A model generated the notes under the pieces. The model did no database searches, was not told the DNA's origin, and saw only the letters and a list, made by a program, of their open reading frames with translations. A stretch of 64,000 nt of DNA from Glaciecola sp947496235 (GTDB taxonomy: Bacteria; Pseudomonadota; Gammaproteobacteria; Enterobacterales; Alteromonadaceae), in contig NZ_JBLWFH010000006.1 in the NCBI RefSeq assembly GCF_050306235.1, forward strand, positions 1 through 64,000, read 5' to 3'. Positions 26,684 through 35,106 of the stretch are shown here, in pieces (within the stretch, counting starts at the first letter, position 1; each line of letters begins with the position of its first letter). The translations under genes were made by a program, and so were the position numbers.

Positions 26684-28012
26684 ATGAGCAAATCGCTTTC
26701 TCAGTGGCTCGATTTTATTCAACGAAGTCATCCAAAAGAAATTGATATGGGGTTGTCACGGACAGCCCATGTTTTTCAGCAGTTGTCTCTTAATCTCGAA
26801 TATACCAAAATAGTGACGGTCGCCGGCACAAATGGCAAGGGCACAACGTGCAGAACCATTGAGGCCATCACCCAAGCATCTGGATTTAATGTTGGCGTAT
26901 ATTCTTCTCCCCATTTAATTGATTTTAATGAACGAATTCGTATCAATGGCGACCAAATCCATGATGACAAACTTTGCGAAGCTTTCGAATTAGTCGATCA
27001 TGCAAGAGGCAATACATCGTTAACCTATTTTGAATTTGTGACATTAGCAGCATTAGTATGTTTTGCAAAGCATGAGTTAGACGTTATTGTTTTAGAAGTG
27101 GGATTAGGTGGGCGTTTAGACGCCGTTAATATACTTGATGCGGATGTGGCTAGTGTCACCAGTATTGGTTATGACCATCAATCCTGGCTTGGCGATACTC
27201 TTGATCAAATTGCATTTGAAAAATGTGGTGTAGTAAAGAGTAAAACCAAGGCTGTACTGGCATTTGACGCAGAAAAACAAGGTATTAATTTACCTCAATT
27301 GTTATCAGACGATGTTTGGATGCTCGGACGTGACTATGATATTCACGAGTTGCAAAGGTCCTGCTCATTCACTATTCACCTAGATCGGTTAATTCCAAAT
27401 ATAGAACAAAGTGAAACAACAATCCTTTACACATGGAATAACGAACAATTACCCGCTCAAAACGTAGTTACTGCTATTCTCTCGTGTTGGAGACTCTATC
27501 AAGTATTGTCTGGGAATAAATCTGAACCTTTGAAACAATTATTGTCGAATTCCAATAGTCTTAAGCAAACCATTAGCGATATTCGGATTGCTGGGCGTTT
27601 TCAACGAATATTTGATGCTCCTCAGGTCATAGTTGATGTTGGACATAACGCTCAAGCTGCTGACTATTTAATTGATAAGATTAAACGTATCAATAGTCAC
27701 AATATTCACTACGTAGTTGGAATGCTAAAAGATAAAAATATCGAACAGACGTTAACAGTAATGGCTGATATTCCGGCGCATTGGTATGTGTGCGATCTGG
27801 AGGGTGACAGAGGTGAAAAGAGCACTCGTTTGAAAAATGCGTTAGCCAAGGTTGAGTTAAAAAGCTTACAATGTTTTTCATCTGTAGATTTAGGCTTAAA
27901 AACAGCACTTGAGCAAGCGTCTTCAACTGATATGATATACGTATTCGGATCCTTCCTTACAGTTGCTCAAGCAATACAGTATATGCAACAGCAGGATAAA
28001 TTGAGTTCATGA
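26684..28012 (+). CDS. folC: Bifunctional folylpolyglutamate/dihydrofolate synthase
   Basis: A 442-residue Mur-ligase-fold enzyme that adds glutamate to dihydropteroate and to folates. The P-loop is GTNGKGTTCRTIE, the folate-site block is YSSPHLIDFNERIRING, and the central ATPase region has LEVGLGGRLDAVN and DHQSWLG. The C-terminal ligase domain includes DVGHNAQAADYLI. It overlaps dedD by four bases (ATGA). Confidence 0.95.
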   Translation: MSKSLSQWLDFIQRSHPKEIDMGLSRTAHVFQQLSLNLEYTKIVTVAGTNGKGTTCRTIEAITQASGFNVGVYSSPHLIDFNERIRINGDQIHDDKLCEAFELVDHARGNTSLTYFEFVTLAALVCFAKHELDVIVLEVGLGGRLDAVNILDADVASVTSIGYDHQSWLGDTLDQIAFEKCGVVKSKTKAVLAFDAEKQGINLPQLLSDDVWMLGRDYDIHELQRSCSFTIHLDRLIPNIEQSETTILYTWNNEQLPAQNVVTAILSCWRLYQVLSGNKSEPLKQLLSNSNSLKQTISDIRIAGRFQRIFDAPQVIVDVGHNAQAADYLIDKIKRINSHNIHYVVGMLKDKNIEQTLTVMADIPAHWYVCDLEGDRGEKSTRLKNALAKVELKSLQCFSSVDLGLKTALEQASSTDMIYVFGSFLTVAQAIQYMQQQDKLSS

Positions 28013-28638
28013 CTAGTGCGTTAAAAAATCGTTTGGTAGGTACAATCATTGTCGTCGCTTTGGTTGTAATTTTGTTGCCTGAATTGCTAGATGGCGAAAA
28101 GCAGGTAAACAATCAAGCATTTTTAGATGTGCCTGAAATGCCGCCTGAGAAAACCATTGATGAGGTCGAAAAACTAGATGTTGAAACTATCAAAAGTGTA
28201 GCGACTCGGCCAATGGAAATCGTTGATGAAGAACCTGTAGATGATGTATATGCGCCGGATTCAGAACCAACCGATGGCGCGGCATCAGCTGAAAACCTAA
28301 AGGATCCAGAGGCCAATACAGAGATAATACAAGCCACAGAATCAACAACCGAGCAAGTCACTGAACCTGAGCCGGAAATTCAAGTCCAAGATTCTGGTTG
28401 GGTGGTGCAACTGGGTAGCTTTAGCAATCAGGCAAATGTGAAAAAACTCATTAGAACCCTAACCAATGCTGGCTACAGAGTCTATAGCCGTCCCATAGAA
28501 ACTAAGGTAGGTAAACTTACTAAAGTCTTTGTTGGGCCTGAGTTAGAAAGATCAGAGTTAGAAAAAGCCATACCTCATTTAAAGGAATTAACCGGATTAA
28601 CCGGAAAAATTACTGAATTTGAAGTTAGCGCTCAGTAA
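28009..28638 (+). CDS. dedD: SPOR-domain cell division protein DedD
   Basis: A 209-residue bitopic inner-membrane protein: a single N-terminal helix (about residues 7-26), a long acidic Pro/Glu/Thr-rich periplasmic linker (about 30-128) and a C-terminal SPOR domain (about 130-205, WVVQLGSFSNQANVKKLIRT) that binds denuded septal peptidoglycan. Identification rests on architecture and on the folC-dedD-cvpA-purF gene order shared with E. coli. Confidence 0.88.
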   Translation: MTSALKNRLVGTIIVVALVVILLPELLDGEKQVNNQAFLDVPEMPPEKTIDEVEKLDVETIKSVATRPMEIVDEEPVDDVYAPDSEPTDGAASAENLKDPEANTEIIQATESTTEQVTEPEPEIQVQDSGWVVQLGSFSNQANVKKLIRTLTNAGYRVYSRPIETKVGKLTKVFVGPELERSELEKAIPHLKELTGLTGKITEFEVSAQ

Positions 28639-28713
28639 TCTTATTTGGTAAACTTCGCGCCAGTTTAAGCGAGTTCGCTTTTAACAGCGTCATCTTTTGG
28701 AATCGATTAAAAA

Positions 28714-29199
28714 ATGAATTGGTTTGATTTTACGATATTAGCCATAATTGGCTTGTCCGCAGTAATCAGTATCGTAAGAGGATTTATTAAGGAAGCTGTA
28801 TCCCTTGTCATATGGGTCAGTGCATTTTTTATCGCAAAGCAATTCTATCCTCAATTAGCCGTTTATCTTACAAATTTCGATGATGTTTTGATTAGAAACG
28901 GGGTTGCAATTGCACTGTTATTTGTGGGAACCCTAATTGCAGGTGCGCTGATAAATTACATTATTTCACAGTTAGTTAAAGCCACAGGACTTACCGGCAC
29001 GGATAGAGCTTTAGGCGCCGTTTTTGGTGCATTGAGAGGTGTACTTATCGTCAGTGCAGCCTTGTTCTTCCTTGACACTTTTACTGGTGCTGCAGAAGCT
29101 CAATGGTGGAAGTCTTCAGTACTAGTTCCTGAATTTGGTTTTATAATTGAATGGTTTTTTGAATTTGTGAAGCAAAGCTCAAGCTTTGTGACACCTTAG
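28714..29199 (+). CDS. cvpA: CvpA family inner-membrane protein
   Basis: A 161-residue protein with four predicted helices (about 4-20, 27-45, 62-85 and 103-125), preceded by NWFDFTILAIIGLSAVISIVRG, the hallmark opening of CvpA. It is required for colicin V secretion in E. coli and linked to envelope tolerance; the molecular function is not settled. It lies 16 bases ahead of purF and is cotranscribed with it in other gammaproteobacteria. Confidence 0.9.
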   Translation: MNWFDFTILAIIGLSAVISIVRGFIKEAVSLVIWVSAFFIAKQFYPQLAVYLTNFDDVLIRNGVAIALLFVGTLIAGALINYIISQLVKATGLTGTDRALGAVFGALRGVLIVSAALFFLDTFTGAAEAQWWKSSVLVPEFGFIIEWFFEFVKQSSSFVTP

Positions 29200-29214
29200 C
29201 TATAGGTTAATTCT

Positions 29215-30735
29215 ATGTGTGGTATTGTTGGTATAGTCAGTAAAGAGCCGGTTGCTCAAGCACTTTACGATGCTCTTATTGTTCTACAACATCGAGGCCA
29301 AGATGCAGCTGGTATAATGACCATCGAAAACAATATGTTTAATTTGCGTAAGGCAAATGGATTGGTGCGTGATGTTTTCCATACACGCCACATGAAACGG
29401 CTAACCGGTAACATCGGCATAGGTCATTGCCGATATCCAACCGCAGGTTCATCCAGTTCTGCAGAAGCGCAACCATTTTATGTAAACTCTCCATACGGCA
29501 TTGCTTTTGCGCATAATGGTAATTTAACCAATGCTTATGAGCTACAAGACGAAGTGTTTAAAATAGCTCGTCGTCATATTAATACAACTTCTGATTCAGA
29601 GTTGTTATTAAACATCTTTGCTCACGAATTACAAAGCAATGCAGCCTTAAAAATTGAACCGGATGATATATTTGATGCCGTCAAAAAGGTTCACAAGAAA
29701 ATTAGAGGTGCTTATGCCATAGTGGCTGCAATCATTGGCCATGGCTTGGTGGCCTTTCGGGACCCACATGGTATTCGTCCATTAGTACTAGGCAAACGTC
29801 ACACTGAGAATGGTGACGAATATATGGTTGCTTCTGAGAGCGTTGCCTTAGACATTGTTGGTTTTAAGTTTATTCGAGATTTGGCGCCTGGAGAAGCTGT
29901 ATATATCACAGAAGAGGGTAAGTTATACACCCGTCAATGCGCTGAAAATCCTGTATGTAACCCATGTATTTTTGAGTTTGTTTATTTTGCCCGTCCTGAT
30001 TCTTTTATCGATGGTGTGTCTGTTTATGCATCTCGTGTCAATATGGGCCGAATGCTAGGTGAGAAAATTAAACGAGAATGGGCGGATCTTGATATAGACG
30101 TTGTTATACCGATACCAGAAACTTCTATGGATGTAGCTCTGCAAATTGCAACAACTCTAGGCTTACCATACCGTCAAGGGTTTGTGAAAAACCGCTACAT
30201 CGGCAGAACATTTATCATGCCAGGGCAAAAAATGCGTCGTAAATCAGTTAGACGTAAGCTAAATGCAATTTCTTCTGAATTTAAAGGCAAGAATGTATTA
30301 TTGGTGGATGATTCAATAGTACGGGGTACAACGTCAGAACAAATTATTGAAATGGCGAGAGAGTCTGGTGCGAAGAAAGTGTATTTTGCATCCGCAGCCC
30401 CTGAAATTCGATTCCCGAATGTATATGGCATTGATATGCCTTCGGCGGTAGAGCTTATTGCCTATGGTCGTGAAGCCGATCAAATAAGAGATTGTATTAA
30501 AGCCGATGGATTAATTTTCCAAGACTTAGATGATTTAACCCAAGCAGTTGCAATAGAGAACGAAAATATCACTAAGTTCGAAACATCTGTATTTGATGGT
30601 AATTACGTGACTGGAGATGTAGATCAAAGCTATTTAGAGAAAATTGATAAGGCGAGGGGAGAAGCCACTAAGAAAATCCCGCGAAAACAAGCCGAGTTGA
30701 CGAATCTAGAAATGTACAATATGGATAACGACTAA
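29215..30735 (+). CDS. purF: Amidophosphoribosyltransferase
   Basis: A 506-residue enzyme of the first committed purine step, forming phosphoribosylamine from PRPP and glutamine. The N-terminal nucleophile is Cys2 (MCGIVGIVS), exposed after Met removal, so no propeptide is needed. The glutaminase half contains GHCRYPTAGSSS and AHNGNLTN; the transferase half contains the PRPP loop VLLVDDSIVRGTT. A strong terminator follows. Confidence 0.97.
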   Translation: MCGIVGIVSKEPVAQALYDALIVLQHRGQDAAGIMTIENNMFNLRKANGLVRDVFHTRHMKRLTGNIGIGHCRYPTAGSSSSAEAQPFYVNSPYGIAFAHNGNLTNAYELQDEVFKIARRHINTTSDSELLLNIFAHELQSNAALKIEPDDIFDAVKKVHKKIRGAYAIVAAIIGHGLVAFRDPHGIRPLVLGKRHTENGDEYMVASESVALDIVGFKFIRDLAPGEAVYITEEGKLYTRQCAENPVCNPCIFEFVYFARPDSFIDGVSVYASRVNMGRMLGEKIKREWADLDIDVVIPIPETSMDVALQIATTLGLPYRQGFVKNRYIGRTFIMPGQKMRRKSVRRKLNAISSEFKGKNVLLVDDSIVRGTTSEQIIEMARESGAKKVYFASAAPEIRFPNVYGIDMPSAVELIAYGREADQIRDCIKADGLIFQDLDDLTQAVAIENENITKFETSVFDGNYVTGDVDQSYLEKIDKARGEATKKIPRKQAELTNLEMYNMDND

Positions 30736-30756
30736 GTCGTTTTATATGATTTAAAA

Positions 30757-30796
30757 ACAAAAAAGCATCCACATTTGTGGATGCTTTTTTGTTTCG
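30757..30796. terminator. bidirectional intrinsic terminator after purF
   Basis: GCATCCAC and GTGGATGC form a tight stem around ATTT, flanked by A and T runs on both sides. It serves purF and the convergent Yip1-family gene. Confidence 0.88.
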
Positions 30797-30800
30797 TAAA

Positions 30801-31406
30801 TTACATGTGCTGTGGACCCAAGCCCATACTCCACAAGATTACCGAAGCAGCCATTAAGATAACCATCAACACTAAGCCACAAGTGACCACTGAACTAGAA
30901 AAGATAAAGCCCTTTTCTTCAGGGATATGCAACATTATTGGTACGCCGGTATAAAGCAGATATATTGAATAGGAAAGACCAACCAATACTACCATCATTA
31001 AGAACCAAAGCTCAGGATAGAAAGCACCAAAACCCGCCATAAACAATGGAGTTGCAGTGTAAGCAGCTAGTTCTAGACTTTGGGTATAATTTGGTTCTGC
31101 TTGAAACGATTTGGCCATTTCGTGAATTAGCACAGCTAATGCTACCACGCCAAATATCAATCCAAAGTACATTGCCACAGACATGGCCAATGCGCTTTGG
31201 GTGGTTAATTTTAAGGTTTCCGCTGTAGCGCCAGCGCCTATGTCCCAGCCAATAGTGGTGGAAGCATAGTAAGCCATACCTGCGGGAATTAATGAAATAA
31301 TAAGAATATGACTTAATGCATAAAAATAACTTTCATGTTTTTTGTCAATAGATTTCCATTCTTCTTTTGGTTGGGTATAGATCCCGAATAGATGGTTTAG
31401 AATCAC
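30801..31406 (-). CDS. YohC-like Yip1 family inner-membrane protein
   Basis: With the GTG at 31406 the product has 201 residues and opens ILNHLFGIYTQPKEEW, which lines up with the start of E. coli YohC; AGGAG lies nine bases upstream, so I prefer this to the TTG at 31445. Five helices are predicted (about 35-55, 75-100, 115-135, 140-160 and 175-195). LEEAAYTATPLF-like and FSSS segments match the family. Yip1 proteins are membrane proteins of unclear function in bacteria. Confidence 0.8.
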   Translation of the reverse strand: MILNHLFGIYTQPKEEWKSIDKKHESYFYALSHILIISLIPAGMAYYASTTIGWDIGAGATAETLKLTTQSALAMSVAMYFGLIFGVVALAVLIHEMAKSFQAEPNYTQSLELAAYTATPLFMAGFGAFYPELWFLMMVVLVGLSYSIYLLYTGVPIMLHIPEEKGFIFSSSVVTCGLVLMVILMAASVILWSMGLGPQHM

Positions 31407-31693
31407 GACGATTGCTCCTGAATAACGCGCTACATCAGCGCACAAAACTGACTTGGATGGCTCATTTCAAGAGCAACTACCAAGTAACCCCAAACACCAC
31501 AGAGTGGTTACATTTCGAATATAGGGCATTAACAAACAATTAACAAGGGCTTAATCGCAAAAAAAATGCACATTTTTTGATTAATTTATGACATTTAGGC
31601 TAATAACCTAATTTAGAAATTTGCATATTTTAGTAAAAGAATCTTTATTTTTAGCAGATAAAAATAGTAGACAAATATTTACGGAAAATTCAG

Positions 31694-32560
31694 ATGTATC
31701 AAATCTCGCAATTGCACATTGATATAGCACGAAATGCCACTGACGATTTTAATTTGTTTCATGATAGGTATCGATGGCAATGGGTTAAAGACAATCCATT
31801 TAATGGTCCAATAGCCTTGGGTTTTCAGCTGGGCTTGTTTATAGAAAGCCAGATCAAAAGTGTGCCAGACCACAAAAACATCTTTTTGCCTTTCACCACT
31901 TATGAATTTAACTTTGCTAACCCTGTACGAGTAGATGATGTTATTCATGTTGAGCTGAAAAAGTCGCGAGAATCTGAGACTGAACAAGGTAAAATGATAT
32001 CTCAGCGTGTATGTTTAAAAGTAAACGGAAAGCCTGCAATAATTGGATTTAAACGCGACAGTGAATATTCGCCTTTGCCAAACAATTTTGAAAGCTATAC
32101 ACCTGAAAAATTATCTGAATACAAAGATAGAACCTTTATTCAGGACAATGTTTTTTTAAAGCGAAAATGGATGATAGTGGGGAATGCTAAGAACTTTTTA
32201 TTAAGTACCCATGCTGACCAAACCATTTTTATTGATGAATTTGCAGACAAAGTAGATTTTCCTCAGATGTATCCATTGTCATTAATTTCATCTGCTTTAT
32301 TAGAAAGAGCACAAGCGATAAATCACGATCTAATCGCTAATCCTCAAATTTATGTTAGCCATCATTTGTGCATCGATAATATTCAATTGGCAAAATTACG
32401 CAGTAATGATTGTTTGCAAATGCTAGTAAAGCAAGTATCAGGTGACAATACGGAACAAAGTTGTTTACAGGTGTGTGGGTGGGTTAATCAAGAACAGCCT
32501 TTATTTATAGCCGAATTGAAACTAGCCTCGTTACAAATGATTTTGAAACCTCAAGCGTGA
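31694..32560 (+). CDS. Putative double hot-dog (MaoC/hydratase-like) protein
   Basis: I do not recognise a named family. The 288-residue soluble protein opens with ATDDFNLFHDRYRWQW and NGPIALGFQLGLFIES, which resembles the hydratase-2 motif of MaoC-type R-specific enoyl-CoA hydratases: Asp18, Asn20 and His23 fit the D-x-N-x-x-H pattern, followed by the G-P-I-x-x-G turn. The first hot-dog unit spans about residues 1-135 and a second, without catalytic motif, about 150-285. The likely role is acyl-thioester binding or hydration. It stands alone between a divergent Yip1 gene and convergent miaE, ending four bases from the latter. ACGGAAAA precedes the ATG. Confidence 0.55.
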   Translation: MYQISQLHIDIARNATDDFNLFHDRYRWQWVKDNPFNGPIALGFQLGLFIESQIKSVPDHKNIFLPFTTYEFNFANPVRVDDVIHVELKKSRESETEQGKMISQRVCLKVNGKPAIIGFKRDSEYSPLPNNFESYTPEKLSEYKDRTFIQDNVFLKRKWMIVGNAKNFLLSTHADQTIFIDEFADKVDFPQMYPLSLISSALLERAQAINHDLIANPQIYVSHHLCIDNIQLAKLRSNDCLQMLVKQVSGDNTEQSCLQVCGWVNQEQPLFIAELKLASLQMILKPQA

Positions 32561-32563
32561 TTT

Positions 32564-33328
32564 TCAGGCGAATCCTGCTTCTGGCAATCCGCTATGAAAT
32601 TTAAAATCGGTATCAACAGAGGTAATCAATTCTGCTTCAACATCGGCGAAATATGCCACTCGGTCACTTATGTCTTTTTGTACTATCTGTTGCGCAAGGG
32701 CTAGGTAGTCTTGGTAATGTCTTGCTTCTGATCGTAACAATGAAATATAAAAATCACTTAATCGTTTATCTACGTGAGGCGCTAATGCCGCAAAACGTTC
32801 ACAAGATCTAGCCTCAATAAAAGCCCCACAGATCAATTTATCAATCAGTGCGTCTGGCTCATAGGTTTTAACGTGTTTCAACATACCTCTAGCATAACGA
32901 CTAGAACCAACGGATTCGTATGGAATATCGTATTCTTGCATGATCTCTAGCACTTGGTAAAAGTGATGCAGTTCTTCTTTGATCAACAATACCATTTTGT
33001 TAATTAAGTCTTGGCTATAGGGCGTGCCGGATTTGGGTAACATGGACTTGGTTAATTTTTCATGTTGCGCTAATTCACGCCAATCACCTATTTTACGATA
33101 GGCAAAGTCTTCAAAAGGTTTTAGCCAGGCCAACAAGGCGTTTCCACTCTCTTCATCCACCGCATACTTTCGAATTAAATACATGGCCGATTGTGCGGCT
33201 TTTAATTCACATATTAGATGATCAATTAAAATTGTAGGAAGGTTTTCTTTTCTGGCGGCTTGAGCTACCCATGCGTCTGGGGTTTTGCATTTTAAAAATT
33301 GATGAATAGGCGCAAGTAAAGCTTCCAA
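32564..33328 (-). CDS. miaE: tRNA 2-methylthio-N6-isopentenyladenosine(37) hydroxylase
   Basis: A 254-residue ferritin-like diiron monooxygenase that hydroxylates the isopentenyl group of ms2i6A37, making ms2io6A. Helix motifs carrying the iron ligands are visible: ELKAAQ (Glu), KEELHHF (Glu and His), EARSCERF (Glu) and RSEARHYQDY (Glu and His). It acts after MiaB, whose gene lies at 55415-56842. MiaE occurs in only part of the gammaproteobacteria and not in E. coli K-12. Confidence 0.93.
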   Translation of the reverse strand: MEALLAPIHQFLKCKTPDAWVAQAARKENLPTILIDHLICELKAAQSAMYLIRKYAVDEESGNALLAWLKPFEDFAYRKIGDWRELAQHEKLTKSMLPKSGTPYSQDLINKMVLLIKEELHHFYQVLEIMQEYDIPYESVGSSRYARGMLKHVKTYEPDALIDKLICGAFIEARSCERFAALAPHVDKRLSDFYISLLRSEARHYQDYLALAQQIVQKDISDRVAYFADVEAELITSVDTDFKFHSGLPEAGFA

Positions 33329-33444
33329 ACTAAGTGACCCTTAACAATGTTATTGGTTTAAAAAATTAGGCAATAGCAAAAACGAGATTATTCTATCAAT
33401 TTGCTGCTTTAGAAGCGATCCTTAAGGGAAATTTACTTGCAGTA

Positions 33445-33476
33445 CCTAACCATCAATTCATGACTTGATGGTTAGG
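33445..33476. repeat. inverted repeat between miaE and the GH28 gene
   Basis: CCTAACCATCAA and TTGATGGTTAGG form a perfect 12-bp stem with an 8-base loop. No T run follows on either strand, so it may be a factor-assisted terminator of the GH28 gene or an mRNA-stabilising 3' stem. Confidence 0.6.
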
Positions 33477-33491
33477 TTAACAGCTTGCTGA

Positions 33492-34907
33492 TTACTCTTT
33501 AATCGCTTTCCAATTTAACGTGCCGGACAGTATTTGCGGATCTCTGCCAGAGCCTTCTGGAGCACCTATGGTGACGCTTTCAAATTGAATGTTTTCTGCG
33601 TTTTCAACATCAAACAATCTTTGTGCTTGTTGAATAGAAACATTTTTAAATAAAACGTTTTTAAGCGGCGATGAAGCTGGCGCATGCATATCCCAGACTA
33701 GGCCAATGTTTTTCGCCGTGATGTTTTCAAACACTATGTCTTGGTAGGTTGCTGGAAAATTACCGCCGAGCTGGCTAGGGTAGTTCAGTTGGAACCAGAA
33801 TAAGGTATCAAAAGATTCTACCTTAGCATTACGGATTCTTATCATTTCAACTAAGCCGCCTCTGTCCAAATTACTTTTTAGGCGAAAAGCTGCTGAGCCA
33901 GAGTGCATCACATTGTCTGTGAAAAATACCCGTTTAATACCACCAGACATTTCTGAGCCTAGCCCTATGCCGTCTTCACCTCCCATATCATTATTTCTAA
34001 CCAGAATATCGGTACTAGGAATACCAATTTCTCGACCATCCGCATCACGTCCAGATTTCACAACGACAGCATCATCTCCGGTACGAAAGAAATTATTTTC
34101 AACCAACACAAAACTACTGGACTCTATATCTAAACCATCATTGTTGGGGTTGTGACTGTCCACTTTGATGCCGCGCACCGTAGCATGTTGGGTATAAACT
34201 AGATGATTAACCCAGAACGCAGAATTTTTGGCTGTATAGTCTTCTAAGAGAACGCGTTTACCATGGAATATTTGAATTAGGGGAGGGCGTAAATAATGGC
34301 CTTCACCAAACTGTCTTTGGCTAACAGGTACTAAATCAAAGCCCATTTTTCTTATTTTATAAACGTCTTCGTTTTGTTTTTTGTACCAAGGAATAAATTC
34401 GCTGTCTTTATTTCCGTCAATAATACCTTTGCCCGTTATGGCAACATCAGTCACATTATTACCATAGATCTTAGGACTATAAGTAAAAACTTCGGTGCCT
34501 TCCCATCGGGTTTTCACCACAGGTAAATAATGCTTTGCTTGAGTTGAAAATAAAAGCCTGGCGCCTTCACTGACATGCAGATTTACTTTACTTAATAAAT
34601 TTACAGGTCCCTTACTTAGCCACTCACCTTGAGGAATAATAACCTTGCCACCCCCCGCCTTATTTGCAGCTTTAATTGCGTTGTTTATAGCTTCGGAAGC
34701 GTCGGCTGGACTGGTTTTTGCGCCAAAGTCCACAATTGAAAATTGTTGTTCTGGAATTTTGGGTAGTTGTATTTGTTGTTCAATTATTGAAGCCTGTTTC
34801 CAATCATCATCCATAGACGATTTATTGGCGTGTGAGCTAAAAGCAAATTGAATTGTGAACAATAAAATAAAAAGTTGTGACGATTTGGAACTAAATAAGC
34901 GATTCAT
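33492..34907 (-). CDS. Secreted glycoside hydrolase family 28 protein (polygalacturonase-like)
   Basis: A 471-residue right-handed beta-helix protein with a signal peptide (about 1-27, ending SHA). It has the GH28 hallmarks NND at 255-257 within NNDGLDIES, the Asp pair Asp278/Asp279 in GDDAVVVKSG, GLGSEMSGG at 315-323 and RLK at 342-344 (the RIK motif). The usual GHG before GSEMSGG is absent: the stretch reads GGEDGIG (309-315), with acidic residues where the catalytic-site His would be. It is therefore likely to cleave a galacturonan-related chain, but a substrate other than plain polygalacturonate is possible. A sigma70 promoter overlapped by an operator-like palindrome lies just upstream. 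Confidence 0.85.
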   Translation of the reverse strand: MNRLFSSKSSQLFILLFTIQFAFSSHANKSSMDDDWKQASIIEQQIQLPKIPEQQFSIVDFGAKTSPADASEAINNAIKAANKAGGGKVIIPQGEWLSKGPVNLLSKVNLHVSEGARLLFSTQAKHYLPVVKTRWEGTEVFTYSPKIYGNNVTDVAITGKGIIDGNKDSEFIPWYKKQNEDVYKIRKMGFDLVPVSQRQFGEGHYLRPPLIQIFHGKRVLLEDYTAKNSAFWVNHLVYTQHATVRGIKVDSHNPNNDGLDIESSSFVLVENNFFRTGDDAVVVKSGRDADGREIGIPSTDILVRNNDMGGEDGIGLGSEMSGGIKRVFFTDNVMHSGSAAFRLKSNLDRGGLVEMIRIRNAKVESFDTLFWFQLNYPSQLGGNFPATYQDIVFENITAKNIGLVWDMHAPASSPLKNVLFKNVSIQQAQRLFDVENAENIQFESVTIGAPEGSGRDPQILSGTLNWKAIKE

Positions 34908-34924
34908 TTATGCATCCTAAAATA

Positions 34925-34942
34925 TATGCTACCGGTGGCATA
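34925..34942 (-). promoter_or_regulatory. LacI-family-like operator before the GH28 gene
   Basis: TATGCTACC/GGTGGCATA is an 18-bp palindrome with one mismatched pair, centred on ACCGGT. The core resembles known LacI-family sites such as the gluconate repressor site ATGTTACCGGTAACAT. It overlaps the last three bases of the -10 box and covers the expected transcription start, the placement of a repressor site. No LacI-type gene is in the window, so the regulator would act in trans. Confidence 0.65.
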
Positions 34943-34968
34943 ATGAATATTTAAGGTTATTTTGTCAA
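34940..34968 (-). promoter_or_regulatory. sigma70 promoter of the GH28 gene
   Basis: On the minus strand TTGACA (34968-34963) and CATTAT (34945-34940) are exactly 17 bp apart. The start codon is 33 bp downstream of the -10, with AGGA in between. Confidence 0.75.
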
Positions 34969-35060
34969 ATCTAGGTTAACAAAATTATCGAAATATATTT
35001 ACAAATAAGATAGGTAATTTTGTTTAAGAGGAGAAGGGGGTATTTACAAAAGGCAGGTCA

Positions 35061-35090
35061 TACAGTGCCCCAAATATGAGGGACACTGTA
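35061..35090. repeat. inverted repeat after the chemoreceptor gene
   Basis: TACAGTGcCCC and GGGaCACTGTA pair over 11 positions with one mismatch, 17 bp beyond the chemoreceptor stop codon. It is probably the 3' stem of that transcript; no clear T run follows. Confidence 0.5.
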
Positions 35091-35106
35091 ATTAACAAAT
35101 GAATAT

